Positions 42,326 to 50,145 of a DNA stretch of 64,000 nucleotides are shown here, piece after piece. Position 1 is the stretch's first letter. Each line of letters begins with the position of its first letter. The position numbers and the translations under genes are program-made. The notes under the pieces are model-generated. The model worked only from the letters and a program-made list of their open reading frames with translations, did not search any database and was not told the origin of the DNA. The DNA is from Bacillota bacterium (lineage in GTDB: Bacteria > Bacillota > Clostridia > Christensenellales > Aristaeellaceae): positions 1 through 64,000 of the forward strand of contig JAEYPB010000062.1 of the NCBI GenBank assembly GCA_023411175.1, in the 5' to 3' direction.

Positions 42326-43257
42326 GCGCTCTCCTCCTTCAGCCTGTCGCAGCCGATCAGCGCAACGCCCGCGGCGTTGTCGCCCGACAGCCCAGGTTTT
42401 GCCCAAAATAATCTGACGCTCCCGTTCAGCCGCCGGAGCCTGTCCGGCAGCATTTCCCTCATGAGCGCCGACGACGCGACGCCGCCGGCCAGGAGCACAT
42501 CGCAAAAGCCCGTCTCGCGCACAGCTTGCGAAACGAGCCGCGCCAGCGTCCGGGCGACGTGGGAATAGACCTCCGCCGCCGCCGTCTCGGGAGCGATGCC
42601 CCCGTCGATCCTGCGCATCAGCGCGGCCTCCGCGCCGGAAAAACTGCACTTCAGGCGACTGACGCTGACCGGGAGACTGACCTCCGCCGCATGGTTCGCG
42701 GCGAGGATCTCAAGGTGCGGCCCGGCGGGAAAAGGCAGCCCCAGCCGGACGCCGATGCGGTCCACCAGTTGCCCGGCGCTGATGTCCGCCGTGCCGCCAA
42801 TGCGCTCGATCTCAAGACGCGAACCGACCTTTAAAATCTCCGTCGTGCCGCCGGACAGGTGCACGGCGATGAAGTTTTCGCTCAAGGGGTTCCCGTACAG
42901 CGCGGCGCGCACGTGTCCCTGCTGGTGGGTGGTCTCGATCAGCGGGACGCGAAGCGACGCGGCCACCGACGCGGCCACCGACGCGCCCGCCAGAAACGCC
43001 GGCATGTAGGAGTCCTCCGCAGGGCGGGGCTTCGCGCTGACCGCCACGGCGCGGATGGCGCCAAGCGCCTTCGCCATGACCGCCTCCACGAGACCCGGAA
43101 GACGCTTTACATGCTGAAACAGCATCTCGGACTGCCTGAGGCCCCTCGCGCCGTCCGGCACTTGGAGGAGCTCGCCAGACTCGGCGAGGATGACCCCGTC
43201 CTCCGCCAGCGCGGCGCTTGTGCGGTAGCAGCTGGTGTCAAGGCCGAGAACCATCAC
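42322..43257 (-). CDS. TsaD/Kae1-like paralogue (peptidase M22 family)
   Basis: 311 aa ASKHA-fold protein like TsaD, shorter than true TsaD (about 335-340). It keeps LGLDTSCYRTSAALAEDG at the N-terminus, a H111-x3-H115 metal pair (THQQGHVRA), SGGTTEILKV and SGDNAAGVALIG. Clostridial genomes often have this copy next to folD in addition to the real tsaD elsewhere, which makes the t6A tRNA modification. Whether this copy modifies tRNA, supports the first enzyme or does something else is unknown. Confidence 0.8.
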   Translation of the reverse strand: MMVLGLDTSCYRTSAALAEDGVILAESGELLQVPDGARGLRQSEMLFQHVKRLPGLVEAVMAKALGAIRAVAVSAKPRPAEDSYMPAFLAGASVAASVAASLRVPLIETTHQQGHVRAALYGNPLSENFIAVHLSGGTTEILKVGSRLEIERIGGTADISAGQLVDRIGVRLGLPFPAGPHLEILAANHAAEVSLPVSVSRLKCSFSGAEAALMRRIDGGIAPETAAAEVYSHVARTLARLVSQAVRETGFCDVLLAGGVASSALMREMLPDRLRRLNGSVRLFWAKPGLSGDNAAGVALIGCDRLKEESA

Positions 43258-43652
43258 GCCTCGGCGGCGCGGGCCATCGCGCCCAGAACGCCGTTGACGA
43301 AGGCGCCGGCCTTGTCCGTGGAATACTTTTCGGAGAGCTGCACAGCCTCCTGGATCACAGCGCCGGCAGGCTCCTTCGCCTCGCCCAGCTCATAGCACGC
43401 CACCCGCAGGATCGCCAGATCCACCCTGGAGAGCCTGTCCAGCTTCCAGCCGTGGGCGAAGCGCTCGATCTTCTCGTCGATCGCGTTCAGGTGGTCGCGG
43501 ACGCCTTCAAACAGCGCCTGCATGTATTCGGCCTCATCCTCGCCGGGCTTGATTTCAAGAAGCTCACGGCAGGTATCCTCGCCGCCGTCTCCGCCCAGCT
43601 CCCATTCGTAGACCAGCTTCATTGCGGCGGCGCGGGCTTGGGTTCTGTTCAT
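43254..43652 (-). CDS. nusB: Transcription antitermination protein NusB
   Basis: 132 aa all-helical NusB fold (NRTQARAAAMKLVYEWEL start, IQEAVQLSEKYSTDKAGAFVNGVLGAMA end). With NusE, NusA and NusG it controls rRNA and processive antitermination. Start ATG 43652 with AAGGAG 9 nt upstream. A terminator lies just upstream, and the stop overlaps the TsaD-like start. Confidence 0.95.
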   Translation of the reverse strand: MNRTQARAAAMKLVYEWELGGDGGEDTCRELLEIKPGEDEAEYMQALFEGVRDHLNAIDEKIERFAHGWKLDRLSRVDLAILRVACYELGEAKEPAGAVIQEAVQLSEKYSTDKAGAFVNGVLGAMARAAEA

Positions 43653-43684
43653 CTTTCGCACTCCTTTTGTCTGTGGAAACCCGG

Positions 43685-43713
43685 AAAAAACGCCACGAAT
43701 AATCGCGGCGTTT
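43685..43713 (-). terminator. Intrinsic terminator between DUF2273 and nusB
   Basis: Minus strand AAACGCC-GCGA / TCG-TGGCGTTT stem followed by TTTTTT (43685-43690). Separates the asp23-amaP-DUF2273 unit from nusB and the rest, or acts as a control point. Confidence 0.85.
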
Positions 43714-43754
43714 GGCACGACGCCCGGGCAGGCCAGGCCGGTTTCAAGCCGGGC

Positions 43755-43952
43755 TCAGTCCCAGGGGAATTTGATGCGCGCCAACAAATCGTAAAAGCCC
43801 TGCGGAAGCTGGCGCGCGCCGGATATCCACCAGCCGAGGGCGGCCAGACCCACAATGAGCAGCGTCTTCCAGAAACCGATGGTCAGGATGAGTATGGCGG
43901 TGATCAGTCCGCCGACACCGCCCAGCAGGCCCTTGATCGTCTCCCTGTTCAT
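43755..43952 (-). CDS. DUF2273 small membrane protein
   Basis: 65 aa, two membrane spans (about 8-48) with the family sequence IKGLLGGVGGLITAILILTIGFWKT. Always next to Asp23/AmaP genes; probably part of the envelope-stress complex. Confidence 0.85.
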   Translation of the reverse strand: MNRETIKGLLGGVGGLITAILILTIGFWKTLLIVGLAALGWWISGARQLPQGFYDLLARIKFPWD

Positions 43953-43968
43953 CGCTTACCCTCCCGTA

Positions 43969-44808
43969 TTACCAGACGTCCTTCTCGTTTACGATGTCCG
44001 GCTCCTCGCCGCCATCCTCTGCCGGGGCATCCGCGATTTCCGCGGGCGCGGGCGCCTCGTCCTCGCGCTCCGGTTCGGGCTCCGGTTCCTCCTCATGCGC
44101 GGGCTCAGGCTCCGGCTCCGGCTGCGGTTCCGGCTCAGGTTCCGGCTCAGGTTCCGGCTCAGGTTCCGGCTCGAAAGCTGCTTCCGGCTCCAGCGCCAGC
44201 TTGGGGGCTTCCTCCAGCGCCTTGGCGGGCTGCGCCGTTTCGAGCTTTAGCGGTGGCTGCGGCGTGACCTCGATGATCTTCGAGACCATGATGGTCACCT
44301 CGCGCACCGCGATGCCGGAGAACTCCTCAATGAAGTTCTTGATGGTGCGCTGCATCATCATGGTGACGTTGGGGATGTGCACGTCGGAGGCCAGCGTCAT
44401 GTCGATGGAGACGGAGATCGAATCCTCGTGGTTGATGATGGCAGTCTTGATGTCCACCACGCCCTCGTCATGGGCGATGGCCTGCTTGACCAGCGTGTCC
44501 ATAGCGGCCACGGAGATGCGCACCGAGCCGTTTTCGGTGTGCTGCACCGAAACGCTGGCGCGGTCCTGCCTGGGCTCGCGCTTGAAGGCCAGCGCCATCA
44601 GCTTGAGACCCCAGACGAGCACGGCCAGCGCGATCACGCCGATCACCAGCGCAGGGCCCCAGCCGGGCTTCAGGGTGAGCCGCCAGTCGCCCAGCGACAG
44701 GCCCAGCCTGTCTCCGAAGTAGGCCACGGCGCCCAGCGCCATCGCAAAAAACACGCCCAGTATGCCGGTCACAGCCAGCAACAGGCGTTCAAAGAAATTC
44801 ACCTTCAT
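43969..44808 (-). CDS. amaP: AmaP-like alkaline shock membrane anchor with Glu-Pro tail
   Basis: 279 aa. N-terminal two membrane spans (about 10-75), a central Asp23/DUF322-like domain (about 95-190), then a long acidic proline-rich tail of EP repeats (from about residue 205 to 260). AmaP anchors Asp23 at the membrane in Gram-positives; the Asp23-type domain in the same chain is usual here. The EP tail is encoded by 12-bp DNA repeats and is likely to vary between strains. Start ATG 44808 with AAGGGAG 7 nt upstream. Confidence 0.85.
   Translation of the reverse strand: MKVNFFERLLLAVTGILGVFFAMALGAVAYFGDRLGLSLGDWRLTLKPGWGPALVIGVIALAVLVWGLKLMALAFKREPRQDRASVSVQHTENGSVRISVAAMDTLVKQAIAHDEGVVDIKTAIINHEDSISVSIDMTLASDVHIPNVTMMMQRTIKNFIEEFSGIAVREVTIMVSKIIEVTPQPPLKLETAQPAKALEEAPKLALEPEAAFEPEPEPEPEPEPEPEPQPEPEPEPAHEEEPEPEPEREDEAPAPAEIADAPAEDGGEEPDIVNEKDVW
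44132..44172. repeat. 12-bp tandem repeat in amaP
   Basis: Three exact copies of GGCTCAGGTTCC (44132-44143, 44144-44155, 44156-44167) plus a partial fourth, in register with the reading frame and coding for EP dipeptides. Slippage would lengthen or shorten the protein tail without frameshift. Confidence 0.9.
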
Positions 44809-44824
44809 GGCCATTCTCCCTTCG

Positions 44825-45331
44825 CTATTCGGTTCGGGCAGGCTCATCTTCCGCGGACGCGTCGGCCTCCTCGTCGATCGGCCCACGCTCCTGCTCCCCG
44901 AGCAGCGCGCGCTGCTGCATCTCGATTTCGGCGGCGGCGCGATGCTCGCGCTCAAAGCTCATGCCCTGCACGTGCACGTCGATGGACTTGACGGTCAGGC
45001 CGCTCATGGTCTCGATGGCCTTCTTGACGTTCTCCTGAATGCCTGAGGCGACCTCCGGGATGGGGGAGCCGAACTCGACCACGATGGTGATCGCGACGGA
45101 GACGGTGCCCTCCGCCACTTCCACCTTGACGCCCTTGGTCAGGCTCTTTGTAGACTGGGCGCGGCGGGTCAGAATGTCGGCAAGGCCGGAGGAACCGCCG
45201 CCCATCGAGGCGACGCCTTCGACCTCCGTCGCCGCGAGGCCCGCGATGGTTGCGATGACGTCGGTGGCAAAGCTGACCGAGCCATGCTCGCCGGATTCCA
45301 ACTGCACATTGGTTGGCAGATTTTCACTCAT
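44825..45331 (-). CDS. Asp23/Gls24 family envelope stress protein
   Basis: 168 aa, Asp23 domain (about 12-125; GSVSFATDVIATIAGLAATEVEGVASMGGG) followed by a charged tail. First gene of the asp23-amaP-DUF2273 unit, with its own promoter at 45365-45393. Abundant cell-envelope-associated protein in many Firmicutes. The ribosome site AAAGGAGG is 13 nt from the ATG, rather far. Confidence 0.92.
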   Translation of the reverse strand: MSENLPTNVQLESGEHGSVSFATDVIATIAGLAATEVEGVASMGGGSSGLADILTRRAQSTKSLTKGVKVEVAEGTVSVAITIVVEFGSPIPEVASGIQENVKKAIETMSGLTVKSIDVHVQGMSFEREHRAAAEIEMQQRALLGEQERGPIDEEADASAEDEPARTE

Positions 45332-45364
45332 GACTAAAGAGGCACCTCCTTTGGGTGTGCCCTT

Positions 45365-45393
45365 ATTATAACAGATTTCCGGGATCTTAGCAA
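45365..45393 (-). promoter_or_regulatory. Promoter of the asp23 unit
   Basis: Minus strand TTGCTA (45388-45393), 17 nt, perfect TATAAT (45365-45370). It gives the downstream household genes vegetative expression independent of spoIIIA. Confidence 0.75.
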
Positions 45394-45452
45394 ACGCTAT
45401 GGAAGATTTAATCGCGCGGACAAAAAGCCGGCATAATGTCCCGCAGCGCGGC

Positions 45453-45977
45453 TTACTGTACCGGAATCACCTTGATGTTGCCGCCCGTCTGGCCGGTCTC
45501 CCGGGCGGCAAGGGACAGGATCTTCGCCGCGTCAGACTGGGTGAGCGAACTTTTCCGGACCAGCACGTTGACCGAGTCGGCGTGGACGGTGACGAGCGGG
45601 TCCTCATACCCCTGCGCGCGCAAAACGCCCTCTACGGTGACTTCCTGCTCCATCCACTCGCTGAGCTTCAGCGCCCGCTCCCGTGCCCTGTCCTTGATGT
45701 CATCCCCGGCGGAAGCGTCGCTGATGAGCGCGTCAATCTCCTTGAACGCCGCCTCCCGCACCCGCTGACGCTCGTCCCGGAACCGGGCAATGGAATCGAC
45801 CGGCTCGTACACGCGGGAAGCCGTCCGCACCTCTCCCCGATCCTCCACCTTCGAGGAGACCAGCATGTACGCGGAGATGAGCGCAAGGAGCAGCGACGCC
45901 CAAAGGATGATGAGCGCGCGCGGGTCCCGCGCGCCCAGCGCGCCGAGCGCGCGCCGGAGGTCCTTCGTCCAGTTCAT
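45453..45977 (-). CDS. spoIIIAH: Stage III sporulation protein AH (SpoIIIAH)
   Basis: 174 aa: one membrane span (about 22-44) and a RBM-type (ring-building) domain with sequence EVTVEGVLRAQGYEDPLVTVHADSVNVLV at the end. Shorter than the Bacillus form (about 218). Mother-cell half of the SpoIIIAH-SpoIIQ zipper/channel. Start ATG overlaps the spoIIIAG stop. Confidence 0.93.
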   Translation of the reverse strand: MNWTKDLRRALGALGARDPRALIILWASLLLALISAYMLVSSKVEDRGEVRTASRVYEPVDSIARFRDERQRVREAAFKEIDALISDASAGDDIKDRARERALKLSEWMEQEVTVEGVLRAQGYEDPLVTVHADSVNVLVRKSSLTQSDAAKILSLAARETGQTGGNIKVIPVQ

Positions 45978-46351
45978 GGTTTGTCCTCCATTTTTAATAC
46001 CTGTATTTTGTCCGCGTCGACGCCGAGCAGCGCCTGCGCCGCGGCGGAAAGCTCCAGAGCCACCCTCAGGTCGTCCGCGCCGTCCGCCACAATCACCACC
46101 CCACGCGCGGACATTTGGGGGTCCGTCGAGGCAAATGCCTGGGCGGATTCGTCCTCGGCCACCAATACGCGCACCCGGCCCGCGCCCCGGACCGCGGAGA
46201 GTACCGCTTCCATCCGAGCCTCGAGGGCGGTTCGATCCGCGGCAGGCTCTACCTGTTCCGCCAGAATGATGAGAACCACCGCCGCGACCGCCGCCACGGC
46301 GATCCACCCCAGCCGCTTTGCGCCCTTCAGCGCCGTCCACAGGTTGCCCAT
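45974..46351 (-). CDS. spoIIIAG: Stage III sporulation protein AG (SpoIIIAG)
   Basis: 125 aa. Single N-terminal membrane span, then ring-building-motif domain ending with ALLGVDADKIQVLKM, a conserved SpoIIIAG block. The Bacillus protein is nearly twice as long; the segment between membrane and RBM domain is shortened. Forms the ring of the feeding-tube channel. Confidence 0.9.
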   Translation of the reverse strand: MGNLWTALKGAKRLGWIAVAAVAAVVLIILAEQVEPAADRTALEARMEAVLSAVRGAGRVRVLVAEDESAQAFASTDPQMSARGVVIVADGADDLRVALELSAAAQALLGVDADKIQVLKMEDKP

Positions 46352-46405
46352 GCCGCCTCCTTACCAAGTAGGAATATTCATTATTCCAATGGGCTCGGAT
46401 GGGTA

Positions 46406-46582
46406 TTAGATCGGCAGCGCGCCCAAGAGCGCCAGAAAGAAATCCAGCACCGACGCGCTGACGAGCAGCCCCGCGATCAGCCTGAGGCCTGGGAGCGAAG
46501 GCCCGCCGGCGGCGGGTTCGAGAAGCGCCATCAGCCCGGCCAGCGCGATCAGCCTCAGGCACGCGCCCGTCAGGTGCTCCAA
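46406..46582 (-). CDS. spoIIIAF: Short SpoIIIAF-like membrane protein
   Basis: 58 aa. Two membrane spans (about 5-22 and 33-55) with PGLRLIAGLLVSASVLDFF. Position (between AE and AG) and spans match SpoIIIAF, but the soluble ring-building domain (about 120 aa in Bacillus) is absent; there is no room for it before spoIIIAG. Start is the TTG at 46582 with GGGGAGGGG 5 nt upstream, 14 nt after the AE stop. A true short version rather than a frameshift, as far as the sequence shows. Confidence 0.75.
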   Translation of the reverse strand: MEHLTGACLRLIALAGLMALLEPAAGGPSLPGLRLIAGLLVSASVLDFFLALLGALPI

Positions 46583-46596
46583 AGCCGCCCCTCCCC

Positions 46597-47685
46597 TCAA
46601 AACCGAAGCATCGCGCCGGCCACCAGCACGGTAATCAGCGCCATCGCGGCCACGGACGCCACCATCAGCCCCAGCACCTCGGAAAACTGCCGGATCATCC
46701 GCTGGGCGCGCCCGGTCTCGATGGGCTCCACCACCGCGGCGGCCAGGCGCATCAGGAACATCGTGCCCGCGAGCTCGATCAGGGGCCCGGCGGTCAGCGC
46801 AACGAGGGCCAGAAGCCCCGTCGCGCCAAGAGCGCTTTTGATCAGCGACGCGTTCGCCCCCACCAATTCCAGCGCGTCGCCCACGTCGCCGCCGATGATG
46901 GGAACCAGGCTGTCCACCGCGTACTTCGCGGTACGGATCGACGCGCCGTCCTGCCCGCTGCCCAGAATCCCCTGCACGCTGAGCACGCCCATCAGAACCG
47001 TCGAGCACAGCCCGATGGCCCACCGGCCGAGGCTCGCGATCAGCGCGGTCATGCCGTCCAGCTTGACGCTCTCCGTCAGGTTTCCGGCCACGATCAGCGC
47101 CGCGCAGAGGCCCGAAAGCGGCAGGATCAGCCGTTCGATCGCCCAGCCCATCAACCCGCCCATCAGCGAAGACGCCGGGGAAAACGCCGCCGCGGTAGCC
47201 GCCCTTCCGGTGGCCGCGAGCAGCGCCGTAAGCGCCGGAAACAGCGCGTCGCACAGCCGAACCGTGAGCCGTACCGCCCCCTGGGCGATGTCGATCGAGC
47301 GGAACGCGATGCCCACCGCAACCGCCGCCGCCGCCAGATAGCACACGGTGCCCGCCGCCCGTGCCGAAGGGCCGTCGCCGGTCAGCCGCTTCAGGATCGC
47401 CAGCACCACCGACGGAAGGCACAGCGCCATCATCCAGGCCCCGGCGGCGGAGAGCTTCTCCCGGGCGATGCGGCCCGCTTCCCGAAACGCCTCGCCAGCG
47501 TCCAGCCGGATCTCGCCGGTGGCGAGGCCCTTCAGCGTCGCACCCACGTCGAAGCCCGCCTCGTCCGCGATGTGCTGAAGCGCCGTGGTGTCGATCGTCT
47601 TCAGCGCGTCCTCGAGCGACTGCGCGAAAGCGGTCGGCGCGAAGGCCATGATGAAAAGTGCCGCCAGAGCGAGGGCGCGCCTCAC
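46597..47685 (-). CDS. spoIIIAE: Stage III sporulation protein AE (SpoIIIAE)
   Basis: 362 aa. Signal peptide (1-21, ending AFAQS) and then 6-8 membrane spans. Family sequences SMAFRSIDIAQ-like, TESVKLDGMTALIASLGRW and GGDVGDALELVGANASLIKSALG are recognisable. Polytopic part of the SpoIIIA-SpoIIQ secretion channel. GTG start overlaps the spoIIIAD stop (GTGA). Confidence 0.93.
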   Translation of the reverse strand: MRRALALAALFIMAFAPTAFAQSLEDALKTIDTTALQHIADEAGFDVGATLKGLATGEIRLDAGEAFREAGRIAREKLSAAGAWMMALCLPSVVLAILKRLTGDGPSARAAGTVCYLAAAAVAVGIAFRSIDIAQGAVRLTVRLCDALFPALTALLAATGRAATAAAFSPASSLMGGLMGWAIERLILPLSGLCAALIVAGNLTESVKLDGMTALIASLGRWAIGLCSTVLMGVLSVQGILGSGQDGASIRTAKYAVDSLVPIIGGDVGDALELVGANASLIKSALGATGLLALVALTAGPLIELAGTMFLMRLAAAVVEPIETGRAQRMIRQFSEVLGLMVASVAAMALITVLVAGAMLRF

Positions 47686-48068
47686 GGCATCAGCGCCGAA
47701 AGGCGCGTCACAAGGCCGGTCAGAAGCGGTACGCTCATCGCGGCCAGCGCCACCCGCGCGCCCAGCTCGATCCGCCCCGCCAGCGCGCTCTGGCCCGCGT
47801 CCCGAGAAATCTCCGCGCCGAACTCCGCCACCAGCGCGATGCCCGCCGCCCGCAGCATAAGCCCCGTTGAATCCCCCGGCACGCCGGCCCCCGTGGCCAG
47901 CGCCCGCGCCGCATCCGCAACGGTCTTGAGATCCCCCACCGCCATCAGAAACGCCATGACGCCCGCGGCCATCGCCACCGCCGTCGCCATTTCCGGTCGG
48001 TCGACCTTGAGCATCGCCGCCACCATCGCCGCCGCCACGCAGAGAAGCACCAGCCGTATGACCTCCAT
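47682..48068 (-). CDS. spoIIIAD: Stage III sporulation protein AD (SpoIIIAD)
   Basis: 128 aa, four membrane spans; FliQ/SpoIIIAC-like core KTVADAARALATGAGVP and GLMLRAAGIALVAEFGAEISRDAGQSALA. Membrane part of the SpoIIIA channel, with a ribosome site GGGAGGG directly upstream. Confidence 0.92.
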   Translation of the reverse strand: MEVIRLVLLCVAAAMVAAMLKVDRPEMATAVAMAAGVMAFLMAVGDLKTVADAARALATGAGVPGDSTGLMLRAAGIALVAEFGAEISRDAGQSALAGRIELGARVALAAMSVPLLTGLVTRLSALMP

Positions 48069-48083
48069 AAGCCCTCCCGCGCG

Positions 48084-48281
48084 TCAGTAGAGATTGAAGA
48101 TGGTCTTGACCTGCTGAAAGAAGTCGCTGACGAGGTTCGCCACCATCAGAAGCACGATCACGAGGCCCGTCAGCGTCGTCAGCATCGCCATGTCGTCCCG
48201 CCCCGCCCGGGAGAGCACCTGCGCCAGCACCGAGACCAGCACGCCGATTGCGGCAATCTTGAACACCAGATCGACGCTCAA
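48084..48281 (-). CDS. spoIIIAC: Stage III sporulation protein AC (SpoIIIAC)
   Basis: 65 aa, two membrane spans (FKIAAIGVLVSVLAQVL, TLTGLVIVLLMVANLV). TTG at 48281 chosen because AGGAGGG lies 7 nt upstream and it gives MSVDLVFKI, the usual family start; the ATG at 48287 is too near the ribosome site. Confidence 0.9.
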   Translation of the reverse strand: MSVDLVFKIAAIGVLVSVLAQVLSRAGRDDMAMLTTLTGLVIVLLMVANLVSDFFQQVKTIFNLY

Positions 48282-48296
48282 GCGCATCCCTCCTAC

Positions 48297-48803
48297 CTAC
48301 ATAAGCAGTATCGCAAGAGAAAGCCCCGCGAGAAAGCCCAGCGTGGCATAGAGCTTGCTCTCCTCCCGGGCCTTTTTGTCGGCCTCTCGCCGAAGAGCCT
48401 CCAACCCCTCCAGCGCGCCGGAGAGAAGGATGCGCTGCTGCGCCGCGCCGCTCTCCCCCAGCCCTTCGAACAGCGCCGTCAGCGCCTCGAGGTCCGTCGC
48501 GGTGAGGCAGTCCAGCGCGCCCCCCCGCTGGGTGAGCGCACCCCTCGCCCGCTGCCAGCCCTGGGACGCGCCGCCGCCGGCCATCTCTTCCGCCACCAGA
48601 CGCATCGCCTCGTGGCCGCCGCCGAGCGCCGCCTTGAGCGGCAGGAGTTTCTCCAGCATGTCCACCCGAAGCCGCAACACGCTCTCCATCAGCGCGGCCA
48701 GCGTCCTCGCCCTGCGCACGCATGCCCCCGCAACCGCCCGTCCGGCCAGAGCGCAGGCGGCGGCCAGCGCCGCCGCCGCGACGAAGCGCAGCATCAAGCC
48801 CAT
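48297..48803 (-). CDS. spoIIIAB: Stage III sporulation protein AB (SpoIIIAB)
   Basis: 168 aa, N-terminal membrane span, helical T2SSF-like centre and a C-terminal membrane span (YATLGFLAGLSLAILLM). Related to type II/IV secretion platform proteins. Start overlaps the spoIIIAA stop. Confidence 0.92.
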   Translation of the reverse strand: MGLMLRFVAAAALAAACALAGRAVAGACVRRARTLAALMESVLRLRVDMLEKLLPLKAALGGGHEAMRLVAEEMAGGGASQGWQRARGALTQRGGALDCLTATDLEALTALFEGLGESGAAQQRILLSGALEGLEALRREADKKAREESKLYATLGFLAGLSLAILLM

Positions 48804-49660
48804 CCACCTCCCGCATCCACGACCTCCAGGATGCGGCCGGGCGCGCCGCCCAGGACCGCGAAGACTTCGAACAGCCCGCCCTCCATGAGCGGCGCGAGGC
48901 TACGCTTGCGCCGTGCCGCGTGAACGCCCGCCGCGTGGGCCGAGGCCAGCACCATCACCCCCGCGCAGGCCGCCTCATACACCGAGCGGGCGTCACCCTC
49001 GCCGCCCAGTTCGTCCGTCACCACCGCGTCGGGAGCCATCGAGCGCACCAACCGCTCGATCAATTGCGCCTTGTCCGCGCCGGTGGCCACGTCGCATCGG
49101 GGTCCCAGCGCCATCGTCGGCAGGCCGTCCAGTGCAGGCGCGGCCAGTTCCCCCCGCTCGTCCGCCAGCGCCACGCGCCAGCCCAGCCCGGAAAGCTGCC
49201 TCGCCGCGTCCCGCAGCATCGTCGTCTTGCCCATGCCCGGCGGCGACAGGATCAGCGCACTGTGCAGCCTGTCCCCCGCCGTAAGGTGCGGCATCAGCCC
49301 GTCCGCCGCCCCCGGAACCGCCCGCGCCACGCGGATGCACATCGAAAGCGCACCGGTCAGCCCCGTCACGCCGCCCTGCCCGGAGGCGTACTGCCCCGTC
49401 AGCCCCACTCGGTGTCCCTCGGGAAGCGTAAAAAAGCCTTGGCGAATGCGCTCCTCGCAGGCGTAGATCGAGTAGCCGGTCATCTGCAGCACCAGCTCGT
49501 CCAGCTCCTGCCGGGTAACCGCCGGGCCGATCAGCTCCGAGCCCGCCGCGCCGCGCACCTCCACGCTCTGCCCTACCCGGATGCGCACCTCGGTCAGCCC
49601 ATCTACGCCGGACAGCCTGTCCCGAATCAGCGGATAATCGTCAAACACGTCGCCCTCCAC
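48794..49660 (-). CDS. spoIIIAA: Stage III sporulation protein AA, secretion ATPase
   Basis: 288 aa. Type II/IV secretion-type ATPase with Walker A SPPGMGKTTML (139-149) and Walker B MAPDAVVTDELGG region. Energises the SpoIIIA-SpoIIQ channel between mother cell and forespore. GTG start with a weak ribosome site; probably coupled to bofA upstream (34 nt gap). Confidence 0.94.
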   Translation of the reverse strand: MEGDVFDDYPLIRDRLSGVDGLTEVRIRVGQSVEVRGAAGSELIGPAVTRQELDELVLQMTGYSIYACEERIRQGFFTLPEGHRVGLTGQYASGQGGVTGLTGALSMCIRVARAVPGAADGLMPHLTAGDRLHSALILSPPGMGKTTMLRDAARQLSGLGWRVALADERGELAAPALDGLPTMALGPRCDVATGADKAQLIERLVRSMAPDAVVTDELGGEGDARSVYEAACAGVMVLASAHAAGVHAARRKRSLAPLMEGGLFEVFAVLGGAPGRILEVVDAGGGWA

Positions 49661-49694
49661 GTGAAATATATGCCGCCGGACTGCCCGGGCATGC

Positions 49695-49970
49695 CTACAA
49701 GAGAAACTGCAGCGCCACCACCAGCGCTGCCCCGGGCAGCCCCAGAAACCCCACCAAAAGGGCCGTGAAGGGGTTGATGGCGACGTAGATGCCCGTGATG
49801 CCGCTCAGTTGGTTGATCAGCCACAGCGCGAGCACGCCCATCAAACCGCCCGCGATCAAACGCCAGAGGAATCGCATCGGCACCAGCAAGAGCCATCCGA
49901 TCGCATAAAGAAGTCCCAGTCCCAGCGCGAACGACACCACGAGCTCCCACGGGATCCTCACCGCCCTCAC
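49695..49970 (-). CDS. bofA: BofA-like pro-sigma-K processing inhibitor
   Basis: 91 aa, three membrane spans, with INQLSGITGIYVAINPFTALLVGFLGLPG, the BofA family block. BofA holds the SpoIVFB protease inactive until the forespore signal. Placed directly before spoIIIAA rather than near recR. GTG at 49970 is used; a second GTG at 49961 with better ribosome spacing is possible. Confidence 0.9.
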   Translation of the reverse strand: MRAVRIPWELVVSFALGLGLLYAIGWLLLVPMRFLWRLIAGGLMGVLALWLINQLSGITGIYVAINPFTALLVGFLGLPGAALVVALQFLL

Positions 49971-49988
49971 CCCCCTTCACGCACTAAC

Positions 49989-50016
49989 AGATTATGCCGC
50001 GGGGCCGGGGTTATGA
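49989..50016 (-). promoter_or_regulatory. Candidate sigma-E promoter of bofA-spoIIIA
   Basis: Minus strand TCATAAC (-35-like, 50010-50016) and CATAATCT (-10-like, 49989-49996), spacer 13-14 nt, a partial match to the Bacillus sigma-E consensus (KMATATT and CATACAMT). Weak but in the right place. Confidence 0.4.
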
Positions 50017-50030
50017 GTCCCGGCCGGTTG

Positions 50031-50057
50031 TTAGCACTCTCCGTTATCGAGTGCCAA
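50031..50057. promoter_or_regulatory. CIRCE element (HrcA operator) of htpG
   Basis: TTAGCACTC-N9-GAGTGCCAA: eight of nine positions in the right arm match the consensus GAGTGCTAA and the left arm is perfect. It lies 7 nt upstream of the -35 box of htpG. HrcA repression of htpG is therefore likely. Confidence 0.9.
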
Positions 50058-50064
50058 ATTTAAC

Positions 50065-50093
50065 TTGACAGGACCTCCTCTGTTCCATAAAAT
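50065..50093 (+). promoter_or_regulatory. Promoter of htpG
   Basis: Perfect TTGACA (50065-50070), 17-nt spacer, TAAAAT (50088-50093). Confidence 0.8.
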
Positions 50094-50145
50094 ATGGGTA
50101 AAGCAATGAAAAATGGGTCAAAACCCGCATTGGGAGGCAAGCAGC

